NCBI RefSeq assembly: GCF_016859285.1 | Contig: NC_053419.1 | Span: 9,334,501-9,398,500 of the forward strand | Direction of reading: 5' to 3' | Source of the DNA: Xiphias gladius | Lineage: Eukaryota; Chordata; Actinopteri; Istiophoriformes; Xiphiidae | Length of the DNA stretch: 64,000 nt | Shown: one piece after another, positions 47,101-59,215 of the stretch | Position numbering within the stretch: position 1 is the first letter of the stretch | Layout: each line of letters starts with the position of its first letter | The notes under the pieces: model-generated | What the model saw: only the letters and a program-made list of their open reading frames with translations | Databases searched by the model: none | What the model was told of the DNA's origin: nothing | Position numbers and translations under genes: made by a program

Positions 47101-49056
47101 AAAAAAAAAAAGAAAAAAGTGACGCATAAAGCGTCATTCATGCTGCAGTGCAGCTACATCTTCTAAAAAATGTTTCCTGTGAGTCACAGCTAAGGATAAC
47201 ACAACCTCAAAAATATGTCCACGTTACAGAGTCATTTAGGTTCATACTAGGAGAAAACTGGTCGCTGAAAACAAGTGGCATTAGCTTTCAAAGTAAAAGG
47301 GTTTATCACTCAGAATGTAGTTTCTGAAATGTGTGGCTCTGACCCAGGGAGCGCTCCCTAAACTCATTTCAGCAGCGACTTATCCACTTCCTCTTGTGTT
47401 TGCACAACTCCAAAGTAGACAGATGTTAACCTGACAGCTCTAAACTCTATCCAGCATTAGATTTACTTTTCCTAAAACAAGACACAAATCCTATGAAAGG
47501 AGTGTGATAATGCCAAATGTTCCCCAAGATTTCTTTTTTTCTTGTTTTTGCTTCAGAGATCTTATGTAAATGAGTCACTGAGGCAGTTTACTGCAAGAAA
47601 AGGACATCTGACTCTAAAAAGTTCTTCATGAACATTGACACCTAATCATTTCCAATTGTTTAAAAGAGAAATAAAGTTTACTAATAAAGTATACAAATGG
47701 AGTCTTCACCTTCAATTCCTTCTGTGTCTTTTCATTAGGCAAATCTGTCCAGTGTGCCATTTAGCATCCCCAACTGAGTTAAGGCCTTTGTTTCTAGAGG
47801 AGAGCTGAAGTCGCTACAGCAGGTACAAATGGCCGTGGTAAAAATAAATGTGATATCAAGAGAAACCAACAGAGGTAGAGCACTGTTCAGCCGGCAGTTT
47901 CATGAGGATGAAAACTAGTAACAGCTTGGCCACCAGATGGTGCTGCAGTATGTAACCAAATCGAGCTCAACAAGAAAGCACCACATTCAACTCAGACACC
48001 CACACTTGTGCCGTCATTGTCAAATGCAGCTTTGCCTCCTGTCTGGTTATCTGTAAAAGTGAGGGCCAAAAACAGCCAAAGAATCCTAAAGTTTCCCTTT
48101 GTCAAAATAACAGAGGCTTTTACTGAGGTCTCGTTTTGACATGTGTCGCTGCGCCTCCCTGCTTTTCCCTTGCAGCCCTTTGGTCGAACACAAGGCCAGG
48201 TTGTGAACCTCTGATGCCACAGCAAATGCGTGTCTCTGAAAGTAGATTTTCTTAAAAACAAAGATTGCAGGGAAAGTAGGAAAACTGTGAAGTTTACCAA
48301 CTTCTGGAAAGTGGTCAACAGTAATGGCAAATACAGGGTTTTATGGGTTGATACATGCAAAAATAATGAGTACGGTTGTTAAGTGTAAAATATTGGCTTC
48401 TTATTTACAACCAATATGATGCCTTTAAGAGATGAAAAAGAATTTTATTGAGTCTCGCTTCAGTGGAGAGTTTTAGCGTTATGTTTTCAGAGCCGTTTAC
48501 AACCCGACGGGGAAAGGAATATTGTGGATGCTCCGAATAGCTTTACTTTAATGTAAGATACTTCACACCCACTCAAAATATCAGTATCTGCCTTCAAAAA
48601 ATGTTTTCTGCAATGGTAAATAGTTATCCTTCACATTCGTCTCAATGTGAAAGTGGAGAGAACTGAAAGAAAACGCACTTCTCTGAGACCGCAGTTAAAT
48701 AAAGACGAATAGCATTGGCAACCGAACGTTACTTGGAAATATGAAGTAGAAAAAGTCAATAAGAACGGCAACAAAAAAAACAAGACAAAAAAAAACAAAA
48801 CAAGTCTGTACATAGTAACTCTCTCATCTTTCCCCGCTGCCCATGAATGCACCGTTGATTACCTCTTTCGCGGGTCAGTTCACTGAGAGAGACGACTCCC
48901 CCTCTGTACAATCATCTCCCGGTGGAACAGGGGCAAAAGTCCAGCAGTTCCAACCTGCTGCCCAGTTGGTCCGTTTCCTTGGCATGAGTGTGTGTGTGTG
49001 TGTGTGATACAGAGCAGGAGAAAGACATGGGGGGGGCAGAGGCATGAGGACGTGTT
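44140..49056 (-). other. snx30: snx30 long 3'UTR
   Basis: About 4.9 kb downstream of the snx30 stop on the minus strand with no coding exon on either strand. Human SNX30 also has a multi-kilobase 3'UTR (memory). Contains several A/T homopolymers (for example 46,285-46,302). Continuity as one UTR is inferred. Confidence 0.5.
44167..44172 (-). terminator. snx30: Candidate poly(A) signal of snx30
   Basis: tttatt on the plus strand, AATAAA on the minus; cleavage expected around 44,140-44,157. It faces the slc46a2 signal about 60 bp away. Confidence 0.5.
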
Positions 49057-49134
49057 TCAGTTCGTCTCACCCCTTTTGTCCTCAGTCTGTTTTTCCTGGA
49101 GGAGAGTTATGAGCGACTCCCACGCTGCCTGGCA
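49057..49134 (-). CDS. snx30: snx30 exon 9 with stop
   Basis: 25 codons and [19 protein letters not shown] aligns with human CLMAWESIIPLLQEKQ; a short charged tail follows. Confidence 0.93.
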   Translation of the reverse strand, partial: CQAAWESLITLLQEKQTEDKRGETN

Positions 49135-52100
49135 CTGCAGAGGGTGGAGATGGGTGAAGAGTCAGTCGACGGAGGGAAAGAATGAAGTGAAATGGAGAGA
49201 CAGGGAGAGGCAGAGGCAGTTTCATGTATCTGTTTTCGAATTTTGTGCTCAGCTTTAGAGTCATTCTCACTATTGCCAGTAAATGTTAAGAAACCAGTTT
49301 TCTGTTGTCTTACTGTGGATCTGTAGTCTGAAATAAAGTAACCTGACTGAGAATGACTAGGTCTGGGTATCGAACATCAGTACTTTTTAGTGTAAATAAC
49401 AATGCTTTTAATTTCGTGTTAAAACAGTTATGTCACTGTTGCATTTCAGAAGTCTGAGTTTTGTTAGATGGTTTTTTGTATAGAAACATGTTTAAAGTAT
49501 CCCTAAAAAATTATTATTTTGGTATCAGTATCAGTATTTTTCAGATGATACTCAGCCGTAGCAATAACACTTTTCTATTTTTAGTGTTATTGTGGGAAAC
49601 AAGCAAACCAGCATTTCCTTGTCATAACATGTTGTTGGTGGGTGTGAGGGCTCGAAACTCTTCAATGTTTGAATACATCCTAACACAATACAGGTAAAAC
49701 CATTTTCTGCTTCTGTTCTAACCATGAAAAATGTTTTGATCAATACTCACAAGACCATTAAGATTTAAAGTCCACGTCTTTGCAGTATTTTAAAGTCATG
49801 ACCACAGAGCTTTACAGCAGCCAGCGTACCTTTTCATAGTAGTTGATGTTTTTGTCGGCCATGCTGGTGAGAAGCTGTTTGAAGTCTTGTCTCTTGTTGC
49901 TCTGCCAGCGCTCCCAGTCTGCCTTCAGGTCAGCGTTGAAACACTCCACTTTGTCCTGGCATTTCTCTACCTCGGCTGGCATCTACAGCGAGACAGATAA
50001 AACTACAGCTACAGGGGGCTGGAGGGGACATAATAGAAGACTACATTTTACAGGACTAGAATCACCGGGGGCTCTGGGTGGTGCATAAGTTTTTAAGGGG
50101 AGGGTCGCATCAGAGAATATAATTGGCAGAGTGATAGATGACACCCTGACACACATGTATGTTCACAATTAAATTATCCAGATGAAGTTCTATGTCAGTT
50201 ACACACATGTTGATTTTTGTACAGGTTAATCCACCAATAGTCCCCGTTACTTCTGCTGAAATCATCCCAATCATCCTTTATGAAGATATAAGATCCCTGA
50301 ACTTTGTTCTCCAAAGCGCACACCAGCTGTACTTTGTAACGGAAGAATGTTGTAAATAATGAATTGTCTGGTCGAAACACTATTAAACACAGTTAAATGT
50401 CTCTCCCCTATGCTTCCAACAGGGACATTTTTGGGAAAGAGAGTAACGCTGTGAAGTGAACCCTGGGAAAGTACCGACACCCCCGGAAATGTGAACAGTA
50501 AACGCAGCAATTTAGGAGGATACTTACGGGCGTTCTGTCCTCCTGTTTGCGCAATACAGCGGCTTCTAGTCGTCCCTCGTACTCCGCCTGGCTTTGGTCT
50601 CGCTTCCTCAAAACATTCTGTAATCAAACAGAAAACATGCAGCGTTAGTATGCCATTTACTGATACCTTAATCATCTTTGAGAGAAATCATAGACAAAAA
50701 TATTAACAGAAAGAGATATGGTGAATCAGGAGTTTGGTGAGGACAGGACGTGATGCGTGCAGATTCTCAGATGCCACTTCCTTTATTCAGGGTTAAAAGT
50801 GACTCAGCTAGAAGAAGCAAGTTTGATGTGTGTGTCAAAGGATAAAGGATCTACTCTGAAACACAGTTGGCGTTTTTGACAGTGTATGGCTTCAGGACAA
50901 CTTTACTTATTTTACTGCACCAAGAAGCACCTTTTAACATTTAGGAGTAATAATGAGTTGTGATGTACTGTGAAAGCATGATATAGGAAAGTAAACAACA
51001 CAACAAATCACACCTTCCAATCTCAAACTGCATTTTACTGACAAATCATATTTTTTTAATCTCTTTTTAATCACTATGTTCTACTTAAAAACAAATACAG
51101 AAGCGTTTCTGATACGACCGTCCTCGTCCCTCTCACCTTCATGGACTCTATGTAGAGGACGTACTCTCTGAGTACAGGCAGAAAGTCCTGGCTCATGTTC
51201 TCACTCAGGTCCTCCAGCGCGCCGCAGCACGTTGTCACGGAGCTGGCCACGCCCTCCAGGGGGCGCCGCAGCTCCTCCTCCGACACCGCCCAGCTGGAGT
51301 ACACAGTGCCGTACTCACGCAGCTCTGTTAGGTACTCTAGTGGGAGCGAGAGAGAAGAAAATAAATAAATAAAGAGGTTAGATGGCGGAGCAAGGAATTT
51401 ATACACTTCATACACACTGGATACTCTAACTGGATTTAAGTTTGACTGGCTAATAATCTGTAACAGCACAAAACACTGCTGCACTGGGAAAAGAAATCAC
51501 AGCAGCACTTCCTCTCTTTCCTCACAGGCGATACGGAGGGTTTGGCATGTTCAAGCGAAAAAATCTATATATAGAAATTACATGGGAGAGGATGAAGGCC
51601 AAACACCAGGCTGCTGAGTCAAGCAAACATGGTCACATCTGTGTCAGCTCATAGGCCTTCATTATCTACAGTTGGAAACAAGGACGTTTCCTTAGCACTC
51701 CAGATTTTCAGGCCACAGACTACAACGCTCCTAAAACCCGAACGGTTGGTGACAGTGAGGAACGCACAGGGCAGGATCACTTGTCATCACTTGCTAGGCC
51801 TCTAGTTATCAATCGTGCACCGTCACGGCCCAAAGGTCTGGGGTTTTTTTCTCTAAACAAACACTGCAGCACTGAAAATGTCAACACTGTGGATAAACTC
51901 GTCCAGGCTAGTGTTAGCCACCGTGCTAAAGACGGAACCATTTCGTAACATAAGCTAACCTCAAGCACAGCAGGGCTCCTAAGCGAAGAAGTAGATAAGG
52001 GGTACTACTTGAGTTGCAGGCAGCACACACCACTGTTTCTACAAGTTGCTTACTGGAGCCTGAAATACAAGTTTAGAAGAACTACACGGGCTTACACACT

Positions 52101-55100
52101 AAGTTTTGCCAGCTCAAGGCCACATGTACATAACAATAGAGTTGCTAAATGGAAGATCAAAGAGAAAAGCAACTGGTAAATGGAAATGCAAAATGAAAAA
52201 GAAATGATTCTGTTGCTCTTCTTTTTAAAGCCTGTCCTGTTAAATGGTTTGTTTTGCTTTTATTTCTATTTTCAAACTGATTTCCAAATTAATTTCCAAG
52301 TCCCTTTATTAAGAAATCTAGTTTGAACTAATCTGTTTATTGGCTGCGTTATTTTGCACTAGTATACACCATTTTCAACCTATTCTGACCTCATTTTCTC
52401 ATTTGTAAATTCTCTTATGAATTCCTCCTTCACAGTCAAATGCGACAATGAAGAAACTACCTTACACCCATGTGCAACACAGCTTGGTTGTCCATGTATG
52501 GAACCAGTATTAAAAATCTCATATCGACGCCACGTCTACAGGTGAGCGTCTACAAGCTCAGAACCCTCAACCACCAAGAGGACACAGGAATGAATTCCTA
52601 TCACCAGTCTCTTCCATCGGTCCGGTACCTGACTGCTCTTTGAGGATCCTCTGAGCGATGCGGTCGATGGTTCCCAGTTTCTGGCTGAAGGTGTCCAGGT
52701 ACTCCCCCATGGCGCAGAACTCGGCCGGCCGCGCCCGCAGCTTGTAGCCTCCGGCCACGTGCTTCACCGACTCGCCCACTTTGGTCAGCAGGGCCAGACC
52801 CTGACGCTTGTTCAGGTCCTGCAGGCACACGGTGACACACAGCCCACATGACGTGAATTTGTCACCTGTATGCTGAGACAACCCCACAGCTGCTTCTATT
52901 CTGTTTTATTACCTTCAGTGTTTTATCACCCATTTTACGCGGTAGATACTGTTCTTATATGCTTATGCTCTACTTTCTTTTTCTGAGTCCAATTATTTTA
53001 CTGCTGCGACAACCTCATTTCCCTACAGCGATCGATAAAGTCTTGTCTTGTGTCTCAGCTACTTAGAGACAAAATCTGTGACTGATGGCAGACATGGAGG
53101 GCGCGCGAGTACACACACACGCACGCACGTGCACACACACGCACGCACACACACGCACACAGACACACAAACACACACACAGACACGTTAGGAAACGGAG
53201 ACTCTGCAATTTGTGGTTGTGCATTTTACTGGAAGATCACTGCTGAGATTAAGCTTTTTGATTTGCATTGGATGTGCATCAGCGTTTTAAGCTTTTTCCT
53301 TTTTCACATTTTACCATGATCACATTCCATTTCTTGCCCTGTATTCACAGATCAGTGGGACTACTTTCCTCTGTGGCTTACACTAACTGATTTATTGGAT
53401 TCTCTGTGCAAATGACTGTTTATAAAGAGTTCTGTGTGACATAAATTAAACAATTTTGAACCAAAAACAACCAACTACGTAGCCTGTGGCAGCAGATGTT
53501 AGTCGCACAGAGCCAGCAGTTTAAGGAAAGGCTGACCCATACAAAGTACTGCATCAAAGAAAAATACAAGTGTTCTTGTTAAGCGGTGAAGGAGTGATTA
53601 TGAGCAGAAAATCTTATAAAAGAACAAAATGTCACCCACTCTTCCCACCCTTGTGCTGTCTTACCTTGGCAGACAGGAAAGCGTTTAGATGCGGGTTGAA
53701 AGAGAGGACGGGATGGTCGGCAACTCGCTTCAGGAACTTGTCCAGAGCTTTCATCCTCGTCTCCACAAACTCCTCCGAAAAACGATCAACTACGCCCTTC
53801 ATCACAAACTTCTCCGGCAGTGGCTGGAGGAGGAGGAGGAGGAGGAGAGAGGTGAAGCAGAGCAGCAAACGTAAATGAAGCGGTTCTCACTGGAAAGCAG
53901 GGCTGTAGGCTGCGTCATGGCTCGTTTGACCTACTGGGATGAGGTGGGTCGGCTGGCTGTCTTCCAACTTGATCCGCAGCCAGTCAAAGTCCTGGTAGCG
54001 TCGTCGCACGCAGTACTCTGGCAAGTCAAACTCTGTCCTTGTCGTCTGAAGAAAACACACACACACACACACACAAACAAATATTTGTTGTGTCACCCGG
54101 AAGGATACATTGTATAAATTACATACTAAAAGCCCGATTCTCACCTTTAATTTATCATAAACCTAAGAAGGGACCCGGATGTATTTACCTTGTGTAACTG
54201 GGGACCAATTGTGTAGGAATGCTAGAGAAATCCACCTCCCTACTTTTGAAAAATAAAATATAGTGTGTGCAAGGGCTTGATAGGTTGTTTTGATCGGTGG
54301 CAGTGAATCATCTGTGCATCATTATCATAAGTTTATTAATGATTAGTTATTTAAGATTAGTTTTCATTGTGTATCAATTAGTTATACACAATGAAAACCG
54401 ATAAGTTAATAAATGTATGTACAGTACAGTAGAACTGATACACACGTTAGACTAGAGGGTGTCCATGTCTCTGTTCATCTCAGCCCAAATGGGATTACAG
54501 CACATGCTTATTGATCTTGAAATACAGCTTACACCACGCACATGCACACAAACACACAAACACACACCCTCTCTCTCTGACAATCTAGTGTTAAAAAACA
54601 CCCCTGCATGCCCTCAATTAACACTTTGTGTTCATATTGGGTTGTGATATTTGTCTAAGGCCTCTGAAATTAGGAACCACAGTAGTGCACATAGCAGCTG
54701 TCATATGTAATGGCCCCAGGCTACATTATGATTGAGTATTCTCTTGTCCCCTCAAGCTGACGCTCCACACTGACCAAAATATACTTTTCACTTTCACTTG
54801 GAAAAAAAAAAACACAATGCCCCCTGGCATCTACAATTACAACCACAGTTAAACATATTGTACAAGACACGACCGAAAGACGTAAAGAGCCTCTAGATTT
54901 CAACTGATCGTCATAATTTTCCTCTGTGGTTTGATAGATTTTTGCATGAAACAGGCTGAGCTCAATTATTGGGGAGACTCGCTCCTAAAATTTGAAGATT
55001 GACAAAAGTTCAAAAGCAAAACTGACCATTTGACCATTACTTAAAACAAATTATGTTGTGGCTGCATTACATTTGGGTTTGCTTTCAAGCAGACTTCGGT

Positions 55101-58100
55101 CTCTGTACATTACTGCCAAAGGAAAAGCAAATAGAGGAGCTGTGAAAAAAGAAAAACTGCAGTTTTAGAAATTTTTTGCCTGAAGGTGGTGCCAGGGTTA
55201 AAACGGCGACAGGTGTTACTTTCTTTGCCTCAGATGGACGGTTTTTAGCATTTGAAACGTTGCTGTTCATCGGCCAGCTCTTAACTCTTGGGTATCAAAC
55301 TTGCCTTGAACACACCATCAAGGAAAGTTAAAACGGGAATCAAATACAACAAAATATTACAAATTATAAGAAGACTACATTTTCACTATGATGGATTACC
55401 TGTCTCCAAGTGGTGCAGAGATAATAACTGTGTGCTCTGGGAAATGGTTAGCAGTAACATTATGTATACATGATTGGTAGCTGGATTAAAACATGCAAAA
55501 CCACTACGATCCTAGTAGACAGAAGGTTAATGCAGCCCCTCTTGTCCATAGGACACAACGTAGACAGTGTTGTCATGACACCAGCCCATAGCAGACCTTG
55601 GTGGAGACTCTGTAGGTGATGTAGGTCTCCATGGTGGAGACGTGCTTCTTTGGGTCATCGACTGTGACAAAAAGGTCACGGGTTTCCGTGGAGGCGTAAG
55701 GGTCCTGGGCGTCTGCTTCCGGGTCATCGTCCAGCTGTAGCCTGTTGAACAGCGAGGACGCCGAGGCGGGGCTGGACGTCTCCACCGGCGTGCCGTTGCT
55801 CAACACCGCTTCCTGCGTGGACACACATGACACTGTGGTGACACCAAATACAGATGCTGCAAGGGGAAAAGCTGCAAACAAAGAGCTGATAGATTGATGC
55901 TGATGGTGATGCAGTTGTTTCTCGCTGTCAATGGGACTCTTGTTGCGGCTGCTGCATACACGCCCTGAATCATCTGACAATACGCTTGTCTTTCTAATTG
56001 AATAATGGACGAGAGGAGAGAAATGGAGCATTTGTGGAATGGGTATACATTTCCACAGGCTTAATACAGAAAATACCAACTGTGAGAAAACAACTGCTAG
56101 TTAGACCAGCTGTAGGAACGACCAAAGTTGATCTAATCTGATTCTATTTTTTGAAAGAAACTGTTATTATGTTAGTGTTTTTGCAGTTAACAGATGATGA
56201 ATGAGTTATTTTATTGATAAATAAGTTTTCCTGTGAAGTGCCCTTCATGACTCTTGTTTTCTCTCTCTTGGTTTCTGAACAAAGATATGTTTGTTGCATC
56301 GAATATCAATACAATTAGTATCTGGGTCTACAAAAACAGATCTCCAGGCTCCATCCACACACAGCAAGGGTCCTCAAATAGCTGGACAAAAGAGGAAACT
56401 GTGGGACTTTGTCTCTTTAAGATTAATAGACAACCTGTGGATCTGGACGTGACTATTGGAGAATAAGAGAATTATGTGGTTGATTTTTTACTTCTAGGTG
56501 CTATTTAAACTCATTTCTAAAGTCCAAAGGCTATAAACGGGCACATGACTACAATAAACGATAATTGTAAAGAATAACGATTTTATTATGGATCCATGTA
56601 TTACTGCACATTCAGAGAGGACTCTGATGATCTCATTAGACAAGCTGCAGGGACGGCAGGCAACAGAATGTGAAATGTAAACAATGACCAAAATGTAAAC
56701 ACTGCAACAGGAAGGCAGCAGGGTTGCATCATCAAAACTGGTTCTGAAAATAAAACTAGTCTACTCATCACTACAACCTGCACTGCCACGTCTGATTTCA
56801 TCTGAAACCCCGACGTCTCACACTACTTGCCAGCCGCTAATGTCCTCTGTGGCCCCGGCTTGCCTCACATGAGGAGGGAGCTACTTTCTTCCAGAAACAG
56901 TTTAAGGTGCATGTGGGAAAGCAGAGCAGCTAATGTTCAAACTTGATCACTCTTCCTGCCACACACACTTTTTCTCCTTTTTAAATTGCCTGCAGTGGAC
57001 AAGTGTGCAACTTTCCAATCCATCCAATCCAATCGCTGTCAAGAAAAGTGCTACACCTCTGCCTCTCCTCTCTCACTCCATCACATACACACTACAACTG
57101 CACACACTGACCACACGCACATTTTCTTCACACCACTCCCCGCTCTCTCTCTCTGGTATACTCACACGAACACACATACAGGCTGCTGACGTTGTGAGGG
57201 CTCTTTTTACACTGTGGTGCTAACCCACGCTGGTAATCACAGTTCAGATAATTGTGCTGCGCTGCATCACTACATCCATGTGAATGAACAACCAGGCCGC
57301 CGCAGCGCAGCCACGCTCAGACGGACAGGGACGAGGAATCTGAAAATATTACCCCGGGAGAATAAGATCTGTTTTTAAATACGCAGCCGACTGGTGTATG
57401 AATGTAATTATCAATGCTGTGATACGAGAATGGATATAATGTGGGGTTCTGCTCACTGTAAAACTGTGATAGAGCTTAAATGTTGCATTTTAGGGCTTCA
57501 CAGTTATTTCGAATTTTCTAAACATATTTGACTGTTTTTACCTGAGAGAGATGAAGGGTGAAAAACTTGTGTGCACAGCGTGTTCCACATTACTATTTTT
57601 ATAGGCCTTTTTCACAGCAGGCACTTTGACTTGACACAGCAGGGAAAAGCATAGGTGTTACTAACAACATTAGCCATGGCTCCGTTCTACTAAGTTGCCC
57701 CAGTGTCACAGGGATCCAGCGTGAACATGAAACTGAAGCAGCTAAAAGGAATTTGGCCGTCATTCATTTGACTATTTACACCCCCACTTTTCCTACCGTG
57801 ACATGTCAGAATGTCCTCCATGAAAAAGGTCTACTAAATCCCACCCAACTTCTGCCTAAGAACATGATTAAACATTGGAAGCAAACACTAATAGTAATAC
57901 CAATAATATCCCAATATTAATGATATCATGGACCGAATCAAAATGTACTCATCAGTCATGAACTGCTAACTGTTTGCTTTCAGGTTAAGAAACTAAGAAT
58001 GCAAACTCTGCTGTTGGTCTATGACAGGATTTGGTTGTGTATATTACGTTCCTTTGGAGCCTTGGAGGAATAAATGTTTAACTGAAAGTGAGGGGATCAA

Positions 58101-58656
58101 AAAAAAAAAAAAAAAACGGAGCAACCCAATAAGACAGCTAGATTTTTCCGGAAATCTATACAATGTATGTTCAGGGCATTATACCTTCTTTGTAGGAGCA
58201 TATAAAAACACATTCACACCAAAAACTAATCACTCGTTTGCCGTCCAACGATCTAACTCTCCACCAAATCTTTGTTGAAATGTGTTGACAGTTTGTTTGG
58301 CTGGGACCAGAGCCATTACCACACCGTACCCTCACCTGGGAAAGTTCCCTTATTGGAGGGACAGAGGGGGATTATAGCATCTCCTATTGGCAATAATTAA
58401 CTGCGATACAGAAGGGGTTGCTAAGGTTGTCAGTCCTAGGGTAAAAAAACAGCAGGAAGCATAAAAGCTTTGTCATTTGTTTGCATGGTCCATCTTCGTT
58501 TACACAGCGCAACTGGGCTGGTAGCGATGTCAGGCCCCTCTCTGAAAGTGGAATAAGGGAAATCTGTTTTCTGACCAAAACGTGTAAACTGGAGTCAGTG
58601 TTGTGCACCACCAAATGTAAATGGTGTAATGACGTATACACATTATTCACAGTCTA

Positions 58657-58724
<68 letters not shown>

Positions 58725-59215
58725 TGCAATAGTAAGATCATTTTCCCCTTCCTTTTTCTCTGTCCTTGTGTGTTCTTAATGCTTTAGTGGTTTTGTTGTT
58801 GTATTGAAATTAAAAAAAAAGGTAAGTCCCTTTGAAGGACATTGCAAGTAAGCCACGTTTTTTAAGATTTATCTTTCATCCAGTGATTCAGGGGGAAACT
58901 CGGGCGGTTCAGGCTCAGGTCTAACCTCCAGTAATGTGCAGGGAACCTTAAATGCATACAAACATAGTGAACATTCACCAGAAAAGGCGTTCGCTTGTGC
59001 TCTTTTCGTTTTCTCTATTATACCACATCAGTTTGCTACTACTTACTGCCGGTCTCGGTACAGCCCCAAGCAGACCCTACCTTGTCCCCTCCGACGCTAA
59101 CGGTGACATCTGGCCCCGGGGAGAGCGGCTCCTCGGCGGCGGACAGCGGGTGTAGGATCTCGGCGATGGGCTTCTGCCCCGAGCTGGCCAGGCCTCTCGG
59201 AGCGCCGACACTCAT
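49057..59215 (-). CDS. snx30: Sorting nexin 30 (PX-BAR protein)
   Basis: An SNX-BAR protein that binds phosphoinositides through its PX domain and dimerises through a BAR domain to sense or bend endosomal membrane. It is related to SNX4/SNX7 and acts in endosome-to-recycling/trans-Golgi and autophagy traffic (family knowledge). Exons in transcript order: 59081-59215, 55597-55812, 53935-54045, 53665-53823, 52629-52818, 51137-51336, 50528-50617, 49830-49982, 49057-49134. All phases fit, giving 443 aa (human 437, memory). PX domain spans about residues 90-207: [27 protein letters not shown] (131-137) with the basic lipid-binding residues, the THLIPPLPEK proline loop, and [19 protein letters not shown] domain spans about 215-440: [62 protein letters not shown] and [11 protein letters not shown]. 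Start codon context is ccgcaggATGa. Confidence 0.97.
49830..49982 (-). CDS. snx30: snx30 exon 8
   Basis: 51 codons, phase 0/0. Contains [19 protein letters not shown] and [16 protein letters not shown] of the BAR domain. Confidence 0.96.
50528..50617 (-). CDS. snx30: snx30 exon 7
   Basis: 30 codons, phase 0/0; [20 protein letters not shown], a coiled-coil part of the BAR domain. Donor gtaagt. Confidence 0.95.
51137..51336 (-). CDS. snx30: snx30 exon 6
   Basis: 200 nt, phase 1 in, phase 0 out. [16 protein letters not shown] to [19 protein letters not shown]-rich compared with its introns. Confidence 0.96.
52629..52818 (-). CDS. snx30: snx30 exon 5
   Basis: 190 nt, phase 0 in, phase 1 out. 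Start of the BAR domain: [20 protein letters not shown] and [20 protein letters not shown]. Confidence 0.97.
53110..53185. repeat. Interrupted (CA)n-rich tract
   Basis: CACG, CACA and CAGA units alternate in a snx30 intron. Confidence 0.85.
53665..53823 (-). CDS. snx30: snx30 exon 4
   Basis: 53 codons, phase 0/0. C-terminal half of [22 protein letters not shown] and [18 protein letters not shown]. The intron before it is only 111 bp; its polypyrimidine tract is a CTC repeat, seen as (GGA)n on the plus strand. Confidence 0.97.
53935..54045 (-). CDS. snx30: snx30 exon 3
   Basis: 37 codons, phase 0/0. [20 protein letters not shown] holds the PX phosphoinositide motif; ends SQPTHLIP, which joins PLPEKF. 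Confidence 0.97.
54361..54397. repeat. 14-bp perfect inverted repeat (MITE-like hairpin)
   Basis: ttttcattgtgtat (54,361-54,374), a 9-nt loop, then atacacaatgaaaa (54,384-54,397). Imperfect pairing continues outward (cataagtttattaa against ttaataaatgtatg). AT-rich, in the intron between snx30 exons 2 and 3. Confidence 0.85.
55597..55812 (-). CDS. snx30: snx30 exon 2
   Basis: 72 codons, phase 0/0. [20 protein letters not shown] and QLDDD match the N-terminal SNX30 signature; [20 protein letters not shown] starts the PX domain. The donor is aag|gtctgc, a poor U1 match, but the exon end agrees with the family. Confidence 0.95.
55813..59080 (-). other. snx30 intron 1
   Basis: About 3.3 kb without a recognised exon. 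Contains CA-rich low complexity near 57,060-57,180, an 18-A run near 58,099-58,116 and the (TG)n array at 58,663. Confidence 0.6.
58663..58723. repeat. (TG)n microsatellite, about 61 bp
   Basis: Uninterrupted TG array in snx30 intron 1. Confidence 0.97.
59081..59215 (-). CDS. snx30: snx30 exon 1 with start
   Basis: 45 codons, phase 0 out, donor gtaggg. [20 protein letters not shown] to VSVGGDK; a low-complexity N-terminus poorly conserved in the family, as expected. Very GC-rich. Confidence 0.9.

Noticed and set aside
52601..52849. Second frame (GC-rich) over snx30 exon 5
   Set aside because: Shadow of the true frame; crosses the acceptor and lacks SNX similarity.
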